A DNA stretch of 64,000 nt, taken from NCBI GenBank assembly GCA_018907035.1, contig JACCIC010000015.1, positions 5,706,501-5,770,500 of the forward strand. Reading direction: 5' to 3'. This DNA comes from Sycobia sp. Sy_11. Taxonomy: Eukaryota; Arthropoda; Insecta; Hymenoptera; Epichrysomallidae. Shown one piece after another: positions 48,063 to 61,871 of the stretch. The translations under genes and the position numbers were made by a program. Below the pieces are notes generated by a model. It made no database searches. It was not told where the DNA came from and saw nothing but the letters and a program-made list of their open reading frames with translations. Position 1 is the first letter of the stretch; each line of letters begins with the position of its first letter.

Positions 48063-48244
48063 AAGCCCTTGTCGAGGGAATAATACTCGACCGCTCTGTT
48101 TCCAGTTAAAGGCGAAATCTCAGGGGGGACCGACACATCCTTGAGCAGTTTTCGTGACGGAAAATCAATTTCTTCCCACGACTCCCAGGCGGGCGGGCGC
48201 GACGTTATATCGATATTTAATTGCGGCATCGGGAACTCCCTCAT
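48063..48244 (-). CDS. Candidate first coding exon of an unrecognised gene
   Basis: On the minus strand an ATG (48242-48244) preceded in frame by TGA opens 60 codons up to a donor TT|GTAAGC at 48062. The product is hydrophilic and protein-like (SRPPAWESWEEIDFPSRKLL, then VPPEISPLTGNRAVEYYSLD). There is no signal peptide. If spliced, it leaves in phase 2; if unspliced, it stops at the TAA inside the donor. The plus strand also has an open frame here. No family is recognised. Confidence 0.3.
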
Positions 48245-49199
48245 TCAAATTTACAAAAGGTGACGAACCCGTCCATATCTATATATATATACGTATATTC
48301 GAAAATTCTGACGTTTATTCAATAACTTTTATTTTCACGCTCGACCTATATAACACTCGGCCTATCGAGTTTCACGTTTCGAGTAGCGCTCGGTGCGCGA
48401 GAAAATATCTCCGGTGTATATAATTTTAAAAAGCAGAAAAAATATATATAATTCAGTGCGCGTCTATTCGAATGCACATCGCTGGGCATTGGGACGAATG
48501 CGGCAATCCTTAGTGAAAATTCACCGAGCGCGATAATAGGAAGGGTTAATTTTCTCGCTGTTCTTTATCTTTCGGAATTAATTGCGTTAGGCTGTTATCT
48601 TTCAATAACTGTTACTCTATCTTGGATTTATATACCGTGTTCAAACTACGATTTTTTGTATCTTCTTAATCTTTTTTGATAAAATACGTGATTGTATTTG
48701 ATTTTATATATTGTTATTTTATACTATTTTTGGCACATCATTTTGTCGCACAGGTTTCTACCGCACGACATAATGAAGATATCAATCAATCAATCACTCA
48801 ATCAATCTCACTCTCACTCTCTTCCACTCAATCTTTCTCGCTGCCTCACCCGTCCCCCCCTTCTCTCTCACTCTCTCTCTCTCTCTCCTTCTTTCTCTCA
48901 CTCTCGCTCAGGTGTACCTGCTATTCGAAGCATTTATTGGAGTTATTTATCATATTTTACTTGACAATCTAAGTTGAGGCCACTGGATTTTTATATGGAT
49001 TTTGCTGAAATTCTGCATGGGTTTATCTGCATCTCTGGATAAAAGAAATTTGATAGATACCGGTTAAAAATTATATGTTTTTATTGGCAATTCAGAATAG
49101 ATTTTTGATAGAGTATTGTTATTAAAGATGAATGTTATTAACGCTTTTTTCGGTGTGATAAAGCAACAAAAACATTAAAATGGTTTGTAATTCTAAATC
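48245..49199. other. AT-rich stretch with CT tracts
   Basis: CT-rich repeats at about 48800-48905. No gene found. Confidence 0.5.
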
Positions 49200-49764
49200 G
49201 TATTCCAATTCTGAGAATGGCTAAATTATCAATTTTTTAGATCCTTCATCCAGAAAGCCACCTTAGAGTTAGTCTGTAACAATCAGCTCATCATAATCCA
49301 ATTTGAACAATCTGTGTGGCCTCTACACCATTGATCCTCATAGTACTCTGTTCAAATATTGGTAATCTGATACTTCTACCAGAATAGACTGCGATCTATT
49401 GATCGGGACGCTGGTTGACATTTCGTTACCTAAATTTCATAGAAACAAGTGTCTTTACTTAGCTTTTCAATCTCTTAATGAGACTCAACTGGCAGCGCGC
49501 TTTGAGTGACACAATTGCTCAACGTTTTACGAAGATTGTTACTCGCAGTATGCAATGTTTATTATCAGCAATGTCTTTAATCAGCTTCTCAATTATCGAG
49601 CCATGCAATCCATTTCTGTTCAAAATGCAACTTTCAGCGAATTTTTGCATCTCGATGCAGACACGAGTTAATGATTTTGGTTCCTTATGAAGAGCCGAAA
49701 CGTTCGATGGATGCAGAAATTCGATAGTAATAGAGGTCAAATTATCCTCTATTAAAAGTAGCAT
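49200..49764 (-). pseudogene. Possible decayed coding sequence
   Basis: The minus strand has an ATG frame of 81 codons (49519-49764) with protein-like content (EFLHPSNVSALHKEPKSL, then CIEMQKFAESC and IIEKLIKDIADNKHC). Past its stop the same frame continues as AIVSLKARCQLSLIKRLKS, then stop, and later RINGVEATQIVQIGL, in keeping with a gene broken by several stops. I do not recognise the family. A chance open frame is the alternative. Confidence 0.3.
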
Positions 49765-49990
49765 ATTTATTTTAATTTTTACTATTTATTAAGAGTATTA
49801 TTATTATTAGAATTTACATTTCAATTTCTGCTAGAATGAACATGAACAAGGACCGTTTTTATGTCAGTATAGTCATATGATTACGACAAAAATTATTTAA
49901 GTTTGTATAATATTTCAATTTTTAGAATAAAAGTTTATTACCGATCCATCCAAATCTGTCGCTTTCACATTTGTCAATAGGGCGGGTGAA
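49765..49990. other. AT-rich non-coding stretch
   Basis: Nothing recognised. Confidence 0.5.
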
Positions 49991-50207
49991 AATTACTATG
50001 CACCATGGTCGGGACAACAATCCCGGCCAGGAAATCCATCAGTCGAATTATGCGCGGTCAACGCGAACTTCCGAGCTCTCCCCGCGGCCTGAGTGACGGC
50101 TGCACGAATAAAACGCGCGCTTATCGAATTTCCCGCGGGCGGCGGAGTCGGCGCGGCATACGTCCACCCTCCATTGTACATACATAGATGTGTATATACA
50201 ACTATAC

Positions 50208-50217
<10 letters not shown>

Positions 50218-50260
<43 letters not shown>
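50218..50260. repeat. (TA)n microsatellite
   Basis: About 43 bases of TA dinucleotides inside a GC-rich island. Confidence 0.95.
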
Positions 50261-50261
<1 letters not shown>

Positions 50262-50616
50262 GTATACACGCAAATACAGTCACAGAGGCATATGGGTTCG
50301 CGGTGCGACGTAGCGGAAACTCCCCGCGCGCTCGCGGAGTATCTCGTCCACACCTCAAACACCGAGGACGGGTTTTGCCAGCGCCCCTTTCACCCCGCGG
50401 GACCGACCCCGTCCCGCAGCAAACTCGAGCCTGACTCCCCGACCTCCGCCCCTCCCCCCTCTCCGCAGTCCCTCTGACGAGAAACGAGAAAGCCGCGACA
50501 GTGCATGTCTCCTCTTCCCAACAACTTCGCTCTCCCACTCTCTCTCTCTCTCTCTCTCTCTCACTCTGCCGCTCACAGCAGCCCCGTACCCTATTTCGAC
50601 TCTCTAAAGGCCTTTT

Positions 50617-50621
50617 CCCTC

Positions 50622-50665
<44 letters not shown>
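50617..50665. repeat. (CT)n microsatellite
   Basis: CT dinucleotides with one CCC interruption. A second tract lies at 50536-50562. Confidence 0.95.
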
Positions 50666-50668
<3 letters not shown>

Positions 50669-51600
50669 CCAACTCTCCGTGTCCTCCTTCGCCCCCTCCT
50701 CTGTACGAGGGTCTCCCGCGCAGTCTGTAATTATCCGGCTGCGCCGCGCACGCTCCATAATTTTCTTTAATCACAGAAGAGGGCCACTTTGACGAAGGCA
50801 GAAGAGGCCGCGAGAGGGACTGGGGGGGGCGGGGGGTTGGAGTGGTCTCGGCAGGACGCACGAGTTATGACCGGGGCGAAAGACGAAGCCAAGGATTCGC
50901 CAAACAGCGCCCCTCACCCGTCAGGTCCTCGCGGTACTGCGAGGGAATAGAGTTTCAAAAAGTCCCTCGCAACGCCTAATTGTCCGGACCCAACCGTCCG
51001 CGCGCCATTCGAGTATTCCCGATCGATTCCGTGACACGCGACGATTCGGTTGTCCGAGAACGCGAATTGTCGGATAGAATGGTGGGGGGGAGGAGGGCGG
51101 GGAGGCTAAAAAGTGCGCGAACACTCAACGGTCGAGGGGATGGTGGCGAACTTTCATCGTGGATGGAAGTGGGGAGATCTCGCGGTCGAGGGACGCTAAG
51201 CCACGGACGAGCTGGGGCGAACCGGCCGTTGAATTCGTCCCGAGGCTTGGGGTTATTTAACGCCCGTTTCCTCGGGTTGTAGCGGCGCTCGCTCCGGAGA
51301 GCGATGGGGGACTGGGCGGGGGGATATGGGAAGCTCCAAGATCACGCCGCGAACATTTCCCTTTGTGCGGCCGAATACGGTGCGGGCCAAGGGGGCAGGG
51401 GGCGGACGAAGGGGGTTGGTACGGATACGGACTTTGGGGATTTTCCATATTCTTTTACCGGCACTTTGGGCTTCCATCCTGGCCGGCAGCCGCGGAACAG
51501 GATAAACGGAATACGGAATTAACGCGGTTTTTATTTCGATTTAAGGCAGTAGGTGCCCCGCTCGATCGTGCTCAACGAATTTTTTTATCAACCACGGGTT

Positions 51601-52940
51601 AGCTTCGAGGGGCACCGCTGTATTTTCAGTCTATATGCTGGGCATCACGTTCAAAGATTCAACTAGAACTTTTGAATAAAATCATCGACCGACCATTCAG
51701 GACTCAATCCTCTCTAAACCGAGCATTATTGGACTATTTTATGGCAGCTGGTTACAGAGTGCAGTTTTTCCGGCTCTGTTGAAGACTGTCTTCTAAAGCC
51801 AAGGATAATTTACTTCAAATTCTCTTTTTTATTATCTTGTATTTGAATTATCCTACTACGTGCTGACAATGTAATTTAATTAGTGAGTTCACAGACGTCG
51901 ACTATTATAGAAATTTCTGAATAGTTCAGAAATCTGCATTTTAGTATTGTATATATGTTCAAGTATTTTATTTTTGAATATTGAAGATAAATTAAATGAA
52001 TGGCCTTAGTTTATGCATTTTATGTTCAAGTTAGTAATCAATTAATTAGTTTAAATAAGCCTCTGGAGCTGAATCCACGAAAACTATCCTCATTTTTTAA
52101 TGTGTAAACGGCCATCGGAAAGTTAAATACGGATTCTTTTGCATTTCTCATCGAATGAAGGAGTCAGGATTATCCTAAAAATTGACCCTTCGAGACAATC
52201 TTCTTTCTAAGTTTATTCACTTGAGTAAGTGGCCAGATGGTTTTTTATGATTTCAAGTTGATTTCAAATTCGTTAGTATTTTAAATTTATGTATTGATAG
52301 AAACAAAGGCAAACAATTTCAACCGATTTTAAATTATTTGAAGATGACGTTCAGAGATTTAAAACTCATTGCAAATATTCGCCCATATTATTTCTTATAA
52401 TGTTGTTTTGAATATGAATACGATAATTGCAAAACGGTTCGTTAATAATGACTTAATGAATTTACAAGCTCCAAACTTTTTCAATACCATACGAACAATA
52501 ATGGCAACTTTTTAGTCGAATCAAATGGTAAATCCGTTATAAACTGACACTTCTAATATTTCTATAATATTTTTTTTCATATGCTTTAACATATTGAATA
52601 AAACAGTAAAATAGAAACGAATAATATACACCTAAATATTGAAAAGTAGAATGAAAATCTGCTCGTAATAAGTAATTAGTATTGTTCAGTTTTATATAAA
52701 ATATACAAAAAAAAAATGAAATATATTTCGTATTATATAAAAAAATTAACCATGAAATAATAATCGCTAATATTTTGAAGGACTGAAACATTCATTCTCC
52801 CTTTACCTCGCAAAGCTCCTAATAACCCATTCAATTGCGACTTTGATCTCAATCGTATGTTGAATTATTACTATAGATCAATAGAGTACCCATGCACTGC
52901 ATAACCTTGTCGACTTTTCCAACTGAATGTTACAATGCTA
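51601..52940. other. AT-rich non-coding stretch
   Basis: No feature seen. An 84-codon minus frame (52537-52791) is hydrophobic by AT-rich composition. Confidence 0.55.
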
Positions 52941-53830
52941 AAATGTCAATTCAGAAATCTTCGCCCGGGGCCCGTTTCATTTCCGGAAACTCTAAGCGCT
53001 CTCTAATATATACGCTTTCTTGAAAAATCAGCCGGATTCAGCGTGAGGGAAAAAAAAGAGAGGGTGGTAAAAACGATTGAGAGGAAAAGGGGCGGAATAA
53101 AAAGAACAAAATAAATCCGGATGCATTTCGCCGGAGTGGCCGGGCACGCGCGTCGGGGCGACTCGCCGATATCACAGTGCTGGAGAAAGAAGGGAGGGGG
53201 GAAGGGATGGAGTGAGAGAAAGAGAGAGAGTGAGAGTGAGTGAGTGGGAGAGATCCGAAAGCCCGGCATATAATTGGGATGAATATTGAGAAGTTGGCAG
53301 TGAAGTTGTAAGTAAACTTGGACTGCCTCGGGCGGTCCATCCCCCTCCCCCCCTGCTGCTTGAGAGCAGAGACGTGTTGCGGACAGGAGTCCCTCTCTGC
53401 TCAACTCTCCACCTCCGAAACCCCTTTTACCGAACTCCCCACCCACCCATCCCCTCACCCCTCGTGCTCTCTATATACACCCGCGTCAACCCGTCACGCT
53501 CTCGCGCGTCCCCTCCCCCCCCTCTCTCTCTCTCTCTCTCTCCTGACGCGTGTATATGTCCACGCGAAAACACGAGGATTAGCCCTGTCGGCCTCTCTCC
53601 GGTGTAGAATCGGAGCTGTGCTCGCCGCTCTCTTTTACGCCGAAACTCCGGTGGAAGGGATCGGCGGGGGGGGGGGGGATGGACAGTGGGCGACAATTCG
53701 ATCTCTTTGACGAGAGACCGGCGCGCGTACCAAGGGAACGACCGTGGCACGGCGAGGAGAGGGGGAGAAGGGGCGGTAATTGCGGCACGTGCGAAAGACT
53801 TTATGGATTTAGTTGCGACGATTATCATAG
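52941..53830. promoter_or_regulatory. GC-rich island with purine/pyrimidine tracts
   Basis: GA-rich on the plus strand at about 53160-53250, then C/T-rich, a (CT)n at 53521-53542 and a run of ten or more G at 53665. Frames on both strands are compositional. Confidence 0.35.
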
Positions 53831-56630
53831 GCGACTGTAGTCTGGAGTTACGATTCTAACTTTAAGGAGCTGCGCCGAGAAATTTTTATCGAGCTAAAAG
53901 TTTGCTCTGTTTCGTAGGACGTGTAATACGCAAGCACACGAAGATACCTTGTTGAAGTTTTGGGTAATTCTTGCTGCTTCTATCGGTGTACATTCTGCAT
54001 TACTGCCAAGATAAAGGAGAAATCGTCAAAAGCTACGTATTGACGACGAATTCGCGAAGATTTAAATTTGAAAGATTAAGAAGTTTAAATGCCATTACTT
54101 GCTACTAAAACATCGAAAGAAATTCCGTCCAGTGAGAAAATGTTACTTTAGGAATTTTTTCGGGGGAATCGGATGATCGCTGCTTGACCAGTGTTGAGAA
54201 TTTTTGTTCTTTGGAATTACATTTAATAAAAGTATGTACATTAAATATATCGAAAATTGAGAAGTATAAGGCTTTTTTTTATCGTTTCCAACCCTACGAT
54301 GGGAGAGTGACGTGTAATGTTCATTATACATGTCATAGATGAAAGTGAAAAAAATCATTCTAATAATCTTTTCATATAACGATTAAACGTCGTTGGTCTT
54401 TCTACTTTCCGATAATCGGCTAATAATGAATTTATTACAAATATTTAAACTTGAATATAATATTCTTGTGATGCCATTTAATGCAAGGATTTACATATAA
54501 AAACTATTCAATAATGTATAAAACCTTTGTTTGAATTATGTCTTATACGCTATTCTTAAAATAAGTTATGTTACATTAAAATAAGTTATGCTGTTTCGAA
54601 ACTTAGACAACTGAATTATAAACAGGATTCTAAATACAACTGCAGAGGGCGCAAACATCAGATATAAAGCAGATTTCGATCCTTGAATTTGCTTAACCAT
54701 TAGTTAGATAGCGGCCCGACGACTGCAGCGAGTTTATTAGTAGAAGCGGTGAAGGGCCGAGAAAGTCATCGATAAATATATTATTATATATTAAACAATA
54801 TTTAAAATATATATTTTTGTATATAAATATAGTATTACATATTAATATAAATATGTATTAAAGGTATAAAATCCTTGGTCAACGAATAGTATTTGCACTT
54901 CATCGCTAAATGTGTGTAAATTAACTTTACAAATATTATTAATAATTTTTTATCATAAACTCTTCAAAAACTTTTGCGTTTCTTCATCGCTCGATAAATT
55001 GGTTTGATACTTTGCAGGTATTTTACAGCAACGTAGAATGGAAGCCGATTAAAGCCATTATCAACAAAAAAAAAAAAAAAAAAAAACGGAGCACTTTCTA
55101 CTCAATCTGTACAGAAGAGCAATCGACAGTCTATTAATGCGGCTTGAACGATGATTATTCTCTGTCCACCTATATTGTATTGCGTAGATTTATTATACAT
55201 TGTATATATGTACTTATATTCATTATGTCAATGTATGTATTATTCCCAATGTATAGAAAACCAAATATAATATGATAGTAAAGCAGTGGAGGAAGTCTAT
55301 ATTGGTTCATCAGCGATATCAATTGACAAGTGAAGGTAACGTTGTGTAATATAACGATGGTAAGTTAAAAATGAATTCGAGATAAAATATGTACGATAAT
55401 TTACAAATTATATTCTTCTCTATAAATTGTGTGACGTCGTTAATGATTAATTGAAGTAATGATCTATTTGAGAATTATTCAGAATTCGGTAAAATAAAAA
55501 CAGTTATGTTTAGTACATCCACACACGTTTTAATTGGTGAAATCTTTAAAAGCTCCTTGATGTTTTTTTTTTCGATTTTTAATAAAGCTGCCTTTGTGCG
55601 AATAAACATCAAGCATACAAAGATTCGAACAAGTACCTTTAATCATTTACTTCTACTTCGATACAAACATATCTGAATAGTGGAACCCGAACGAAAGGCT
55701 TCTTTTACGAGCATAATCTGCTGTATGAAAATATTTAATTACAAATAAAGGTGTTGTGTAAAATAATCTCAATCGTTGTTGATATTTACCTTTTGATTAT
55801 TTCATATATCAATGAATGACAAAAATAAAAGAAAAAGAAAGAAGTAAAAAAAGAAATCCGTTAGCTGTAACACATTCACTGGAAATTCTCGAATAAAATA
55901 TTCTAACATTGAAATTCCATTTATTCTATAACATCTTGTGAATCAAAGTAATAAGCAAGCTTTCAATAACTTTTCATTGAAAAATAACAATCTTTCTGAT
56001 AAACTAGTGATATTCAATCACTGGTATATTTTTATACAGTATAACGACAGCTATTTACGACAATAGAGCCACTGAAATGTTTACATCATATTTATTTACA
56101 AACTGACGTGATGAAATTTTCAAATTTACTCCCGAGCTAAACGGATTGACAGGCAATCATAAACTCCTGGCGGTATATTTCACCGCATCTGAAAAGCTAT
56201 TTTATCTTTTTTACTTTGTAACTCTTTATGTAAATTTTAATACCCAAGAAAAGTTATTTCAAAGTCATCTAGCCCGCCGTGCTTGAATAACGTTAGAACA
56301 AAAATCTTCGTTTAAACAGCCTGGCACATTGAGAATTTCATTGATAATTATTCGAGATAGAAAGTTTTTTTTTTGTAAAATATCATTTTCATAAAAAATA
56401 AACCAAAGATAATGGGAAGAGAATCCAACTCAACGAACGTTTTCTCGATTGAAATTAAGTGAATCTATCATCTCATCCTTGCAAAAGATCTATCTATCTT
56501 ATTTTCTCTTCATACTCTTTTCCTCTTCCGCATTTCGGACATATTTTAAAATTAATTGCACTGCTATTTATTCTATATTAAATTAGAACAATAAAAAAAA
56601 GATAGCTGTAACGATGACGAATCAAAGTTT
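53831..56630. other. AT-rich non-coding stretch
   Basis: A poly(A) run at about 55068-55086 and a small direct repeat AAAATAAGTTATG at about 54558-54590. No gene or transposon body recognised. Confidence 0.6.
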
Positions 56631-57420
56631 TCGATACCTCCCACCCTCCCTCCCAAAGAAATTCATCGAAATATCCTTCAGAAAAATTACCCTATCACGG
56701 TCGAGGAAAATAATACACCGCGAACTGATAAGGGTGGAGTGAAATAATTTTTCTCCAACCCTCGAACTGTCGGTGGGCGACTCAAACTTTTAAAAAACTT
56801 CATAATGAGGACATTTTATTATTCAGAGAAGACAAAAGAAGGAATCAATAATCAAAAGGCCACTCCCCCCCCCCAAACCCCCACCCCATTTTCCTAGCTC
56901 TTAAACTCCACGCTCGGGACTTTGGCGAAGAAAAGAAGAAAAGAAGAAAACGAGGGAGGGATAAAGTTATGGCGTTGGTAGAGCCGAGGAATGATCGAGT
57001 GCATTATCTCGGGACGATTTTCAGGAGGGTTCGAATCCCTCCCGCCCGCGAATACATTCGGATGGAGGAGAAGCGGAGGGATGAGGAGATAAAGGTATGG
57101 AGAAGAGGAGCTGGGCCCAGTCGTAATGGATATATAAAGGGGCAAATGGTATTTTCAATTAGGACTGACTGACCAATTAGAGCCGCTTAAATTCACCCGC
57201 AGGACGGGGAGCGCGGTGCGCGGGTATCCGCCCTCCCCCCCCCCCGCCCCGTACGACCATTGTCCCGATCGCGTAATGCAGTTCCCGCGGCCGTTCCAAC
57301 TTATAATCTCCCTCTCCCCGTCCTTGTCCCTTTCCCATTTCGCGATTTTCGCCCTGATTCCTTTCTTTTATCATACGTGCCGTTTTACGAAGCGAGCATT
57401 GACTGTATACGGCAATCCAG
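56631..57420. promoter_or_regulatory. Moderately GC-rich island
   Basis: C runs at 56865 and 57233, GA-rich stretches and a GGTTCGAATCC box at 57028-57038. Frames of 65-93 codons on both strands have no recognised domain. Confidence 0.25.
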
Positions 57421-57994
57421 AAATAGGAGAATCCGTTTGCAAAGCGTTACGAATTAATCGATTTATTAATTATTACAGCGTAAAAAGATCCAATTGACGT
57501 TGCTTTCTTCACGTTAACAGGAGTAAAAAATTAATCCGCTTTACACGCCGATCGCTGATGAATCGAAGAGTCTTCAGTCATGGGGAATTCGGTCGAACAA
57601 TATAGGCTAAAAATCGTTAACTGACAAAAACAATTTGAAGAAGATTTTGTCTAGCTCAATTTGATCTAGCGACTTTATCATTGTTACGTATAATAAAGTA
57701 TATAATGAAGGAGGATAGCAACTGAATGATAATAATATGAAGCTCTGAATGCTAATACACTTACTATCTGAGGAAGTTTGAAAAATTGGAATACGATATG
57801 CCACGGATCGATCAGTCTAATAAAATGTCTTGAAAACTCACTCAAAGAAGCAATATTGAAAATTCACAATTAAACCCTCGGTGACCCGTCAGACTCACCG
57901 GTAAGCCGGCAGAATAACTCATTTCTTGAAGATTTAGTTTTCTGTTAAGTCTTCGTACCTCTCATTGACTCCCAATAGGTGAGCCCCAAGGCGC

Positions 57995-58043
<49 letters not shown>

Positions 58044-59400
58044 AATTTTATTCCTGGATGTGAGTGAAACGATCGAAGTAGTATCGTATGTCAATTTTGC
58101 CATTATTGTCATAATCTAGGTTTAAATATATTTACATCATATTAGCATCTTCTACGATTCTTCCATTATTTAAGAAATGTATCATTGGTTACATTTATAT
58201 GTACTTATAAACTTTGTATATTTCTAGGATAAAATTTCAAGAAGCACGGAATCTTTCGGTAATCATACAGAATTTAACGGAAGTGCCAAAGACGCTGGTA
58301 TTTTCTTACAGTGCGATTATTTGATGAAATATACTTCGATATCTCTGCCAATGGATGTACATGGAATCATTGAAATAAGACAACGTATCATCACCAACAG
58401 CAGTGAACAATAAAAATTTAATCTCGAATTTAATATCATAAATAAATTTAAGAAATATTTTTTATTCGTATATTTATTGGATTATTAATCACCTTATTTC
58501 ATATTTTATATTTTTTATAATACCTTTTTGAAAAATATTTGGCTGGTGTCCATACTAGTGAGATCATGTCTATTTAAGAAATTAGATGAATTCAATAGAA
58601 AATCGATTAGAAGGTGAATTTAATTATAAGGTCAACTTCGTGCCCGACTAAGTTCTCGATAAAAAGACTACTTTTAAAAATAGATCTTTTACGTATTGAT
58701 ATTTATATCTGCCTACTAATTATACATTCACCAATTCCGTACAAACTATATTTAAATATTAAACTATATTAGATATTAATTCGAAAAATACTTTGATTAT
58801 TTCCTTCATTTTTTCAAATATAAACACTTTAATTATAATCGTCTCAAATTTAAACCAAATAATTCTACAATACGGTTGAGTAGATAGGACGGATACATTC
58901 CAGAGGGCGAATGTCGTGCCCTCAACTTTACCGGCCAATTCCATTCTGCAAATAAGTCGCGGACTAATTATGCAGCTTTTCACGCTCGAACGCTCGTCGC
59001 GTGTAAGAAAACAAAACAATGCTTCGAGGGGGCGTGCGAGAGAATGTAAAAATCCCACGACGAGCGAGATTAGTTGACAGAGGAAAAAATTAAAGCGAGA
59101 AATCGCTTAGTCAGAAGACTGTTTTTATCTTATTGTTTGATAAATGTATATTTATTTAGTGCATATAGATCGGGATAAGTACTCGTATGATATTTTTTTT
59201 GTATTCAATAGTGATCAACGTGTATTGCGTGAATAATTTGAGGGAATTAAAACGGTCCAAAAATTGACAAAATATGCACCTGTATACTTTTCTTTTGCTA
59301 ATCGAAGCGTATAATTATTAATTGTTAAAATTCTCGTGACGTAAACGGAAAAATCAGACCAGACGGAATATAGAAATCGAACAATTGGTCTCAACGCAGC
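57421..59400. other. AT-rich non-coding stretch
   Basis: A (TA)n tract is at 58000-58040. A 99-codon minus frame (58759-59058) shows no motif. Confidence 0.55.
58000..58040. repeat. (TA)n microsatellite
   Basis: About 41 bases of TA dinucleotides. Confidence 0.95.
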
Positions 59401-59742
59401 GGACTATAATTCTGTTACGTGTTTTGCCGATGATACCGCGCGCCCAGTGCCCATTCGAAAGAGAGAGTTTACATTGCGAGATCCGAAAAATAAGCGTAAA
59501 GAAGGAGAAGAAAGTTTTGTAAACTCGCTCAGTTCATCATAAACCATCGAACGAAAATAATATCACGAAAAAGTGCTACTACTTCTCTTCATTACGAGAA
59601 GTATTAAAACTGAAAAAAAGGCAGCTAAAATCGAAAAAGAACCAAGATCATAAGTTAAAGCCACTTTAAAAAAACAGAGTCGCGGCGTAAAACAAATTTG
59701 TTCATTTTTCGGTTACCCTTTTTGTATTTACTCATCTCCGTT

Positions 59743-59785
<43 letters not shown>

Positions 59786-59960
59786 TTCTCTCTCTGTCTG
59801 TCCTTTCGAATAATTAAGCAATATTTTTTATTTACGCCCGGGTCGCCTCGGCAGTTCTCCACGGCCCTCTTGCTTCCTCTTTCGATCTTTCAGTCGACGA
59901 ATTCCCCGATGAATATTCATCAGCTACACCTGCATTTTCTCTCCCTCTCCCCAACAAGTT

Positions 59961-60010
<50 letters not shown>

Positions 60011-60300
60011 AATGTATATATATGAACAGAATTTGCTTTTTAAAAACGTGAAAAAATAGAAAATACACCGTCGCCTGAATATTGATGGGAACGAGATAAA
60101 ACTCTATGTACTCTTAATTCGACCGTGAGTTCTCGTTGGCGGCGCAGACTCTCGACCGCGAAGCGCGACCGTCGCCGTATCGGAACGAATTCTCGCCCCC
60201 CGCCCCCCGCAACCTCGTACGTAGCGCACCGAGTGGCCGAAAATGTTTAGCCTCGACGATGGCAGTCGCGCTGTCGAATGACGAAGATTATTAATCGAGC
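59401..60300. other. Mixed stretch with CT and TG tracts
   Basis: CT tract at about 59740-59795, (TA)n passing into (TG)n at 59961-60008, and a small CpG-rich patch at 60120-60260. No gene found. Confidence 0.5.
59961..60008. repeat. Compound (TA)n(TG)n microsatellite
   Basis: About 10 bases of TA followed by about 38 bases of TG. It is the only long TG tract in the window. Confidence 0.95.
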
Positions 60301-61060
60301 GTTTTTATAGGTTCCCGGGTATTTCGAAGTAAATTTAAAAGACGAGGTTAGTGAAATCGCGGTATGCGCACACTGTATAAAGTGTTCCTGGACAATCAAT
60401 TATGATTTTTCTTTTTTACGTCGACGATGATCGCTTGATTTTCTTCATTGACTCTCGCACATTTTTTTCGCACCATAATAACGGATATCTTCGGATTAAG
60501 CAGTCTATATCCCGTTTAATAAAATTCTGTGTAAAAAAATTAACGTATTCTGCGCAAACGTCTTTCAATATTTCTAATGTTCCATTTATCAAAACACGTG
60601 TTTATCCATTTACGGAATCACTTCTTTATTAGGCTATTTTTTAATCTGTACTAATAATGCACAATAAGAATAACTGTAAGTATAAGTACAATAAGTATAA
60701 GTTCAATAACTGTACTGCACTATTTGTTTTTTATCCTCATGTTATGAATATCAAACTCGAAATTTGAAAATTCGAAGGATTCCTATACATCTTCATATAA
60801 CTTATAAATATCTGATACTGACAATGATATCATATACATTAACATATTTATGTCGGAATTAATTTTCAAACGCTTAGGATAAAAAAAAAAATTCATCTTA
60901 AAAAATATGTACTGTCAAGGTAAGCGTATACTTTAATATAGAATACAAAGAATTTTTTAATTACAAAAAATTGACAATTATTATTATTATAAAATATGAA
61001 ACTCGAGTAAAGAAAATTTTCTGAAATCTAATTCATTATATATGAGTAAATAAATGGAAA
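60301..61060. other. AT-rich non-coding stretch
   Basis: Short direct repeats of AATAAGTATAAGT type at about 60670-60710. No gene found. Confidence 0.5.
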
Positions 61061-61405
61061 TTGTCATTTACGGCATTAAAATTCCGGAATAACACACGCC
61101 CGATCATTCGTTCCGATCGACAATCTAAAAGAATATTAAAAAAAAATGAAAAACCCTTTCGTCCGAATTCCACTTGTTTTTCCTTTTTGTCGCGATCGTT
61201 TATAATCCTCGGCCTGACGTACAGTAATAAACTTTCTCCAGTCTATATACAAATAAGAGCAGTGGCCCGCGCGCCAAATTGCCCGAAAGTTAAAACCAAA
61301 TGTTTTCCAGCCGCACAACGCACGCGACCGCCCGGAAAAGGGGCGAAATTCATTTTCCGATTCGGCCTCCCCGCTGCGAAAACTTGGTAAATAATTTCGC
61401 ACGGA

Positions 61406-61444
<39 letters not shown>

Positions 61445-61834
61445 TCGACAGCCATTCGAGCATAAACGAGACCGACGGGCATAAATAAACTTATCTCTCC
61501 GTCCCCGCCCTCTAGCCACCTCGCTCTCTCTCTCTCTCTCTCTCTCGTCCCACTTACCTTCTCGACGCTTCCCACGACTTTTCCGCATGCAGAAAGAGAG
61601 AAAGAGTCAGAATCCCTGCACAGGGGGACAGGGGGTGGGAAGGGCGAGAAGGGGGAGGGCACGCCACGGAGGATGAATGGACCGGGACTGGCGGCCTGCC
61701 AGCGTAGGGGTGGTTGGGGGGGTTCGCGGAGGGGGAGCTGGGCAAGTAACTTATTATATCTGGCATTAAATTATTATGGAGCCCGACAATGGGCACGGCG
61801 AAGTGCATAGAAAGCGATTAAGCCGAACGACACG

Positions 61835-61871
<37 letters not shown>

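Larger units (their letters stand above)
49991..51600. promoter_or_regulatory. Long CpG-rich island with TA and CT tracts
   Basis: The longest GC-rich island in the window (about 1.6 kb), with a (TA)n at 50218-50260, CT tracts at 50536-50562 and 50617-50665, and G runs after 50820. Many frames on both strands (up to 180 codons) are built from repeats or Arg/Pro/Gly codons. No exon supported. Candidate promoter or enhancer by composition. Confidence 0.4.

Noticed and set aside
49996..50538. 180-codon minus-strand frame and other frames in GC-rich islands
   Set aside because: Arg/Pro/Gly/Ala-rich with open frames on both strands at once, as expected in stop-poor GC-rich DNA. They run through microsatellites.
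57028..57052. tRNA-like T-arm (GAGGG TTCGAAT CCCTC) with a canonical GGTTCGAATCC B box
   Set aside because: The bases after the arm do not pair with any suitable 5' acceptor strand, and no D or anticodon arm of the right size lies upstream. Possibly a tRNA-derived fragment, but unsupported.
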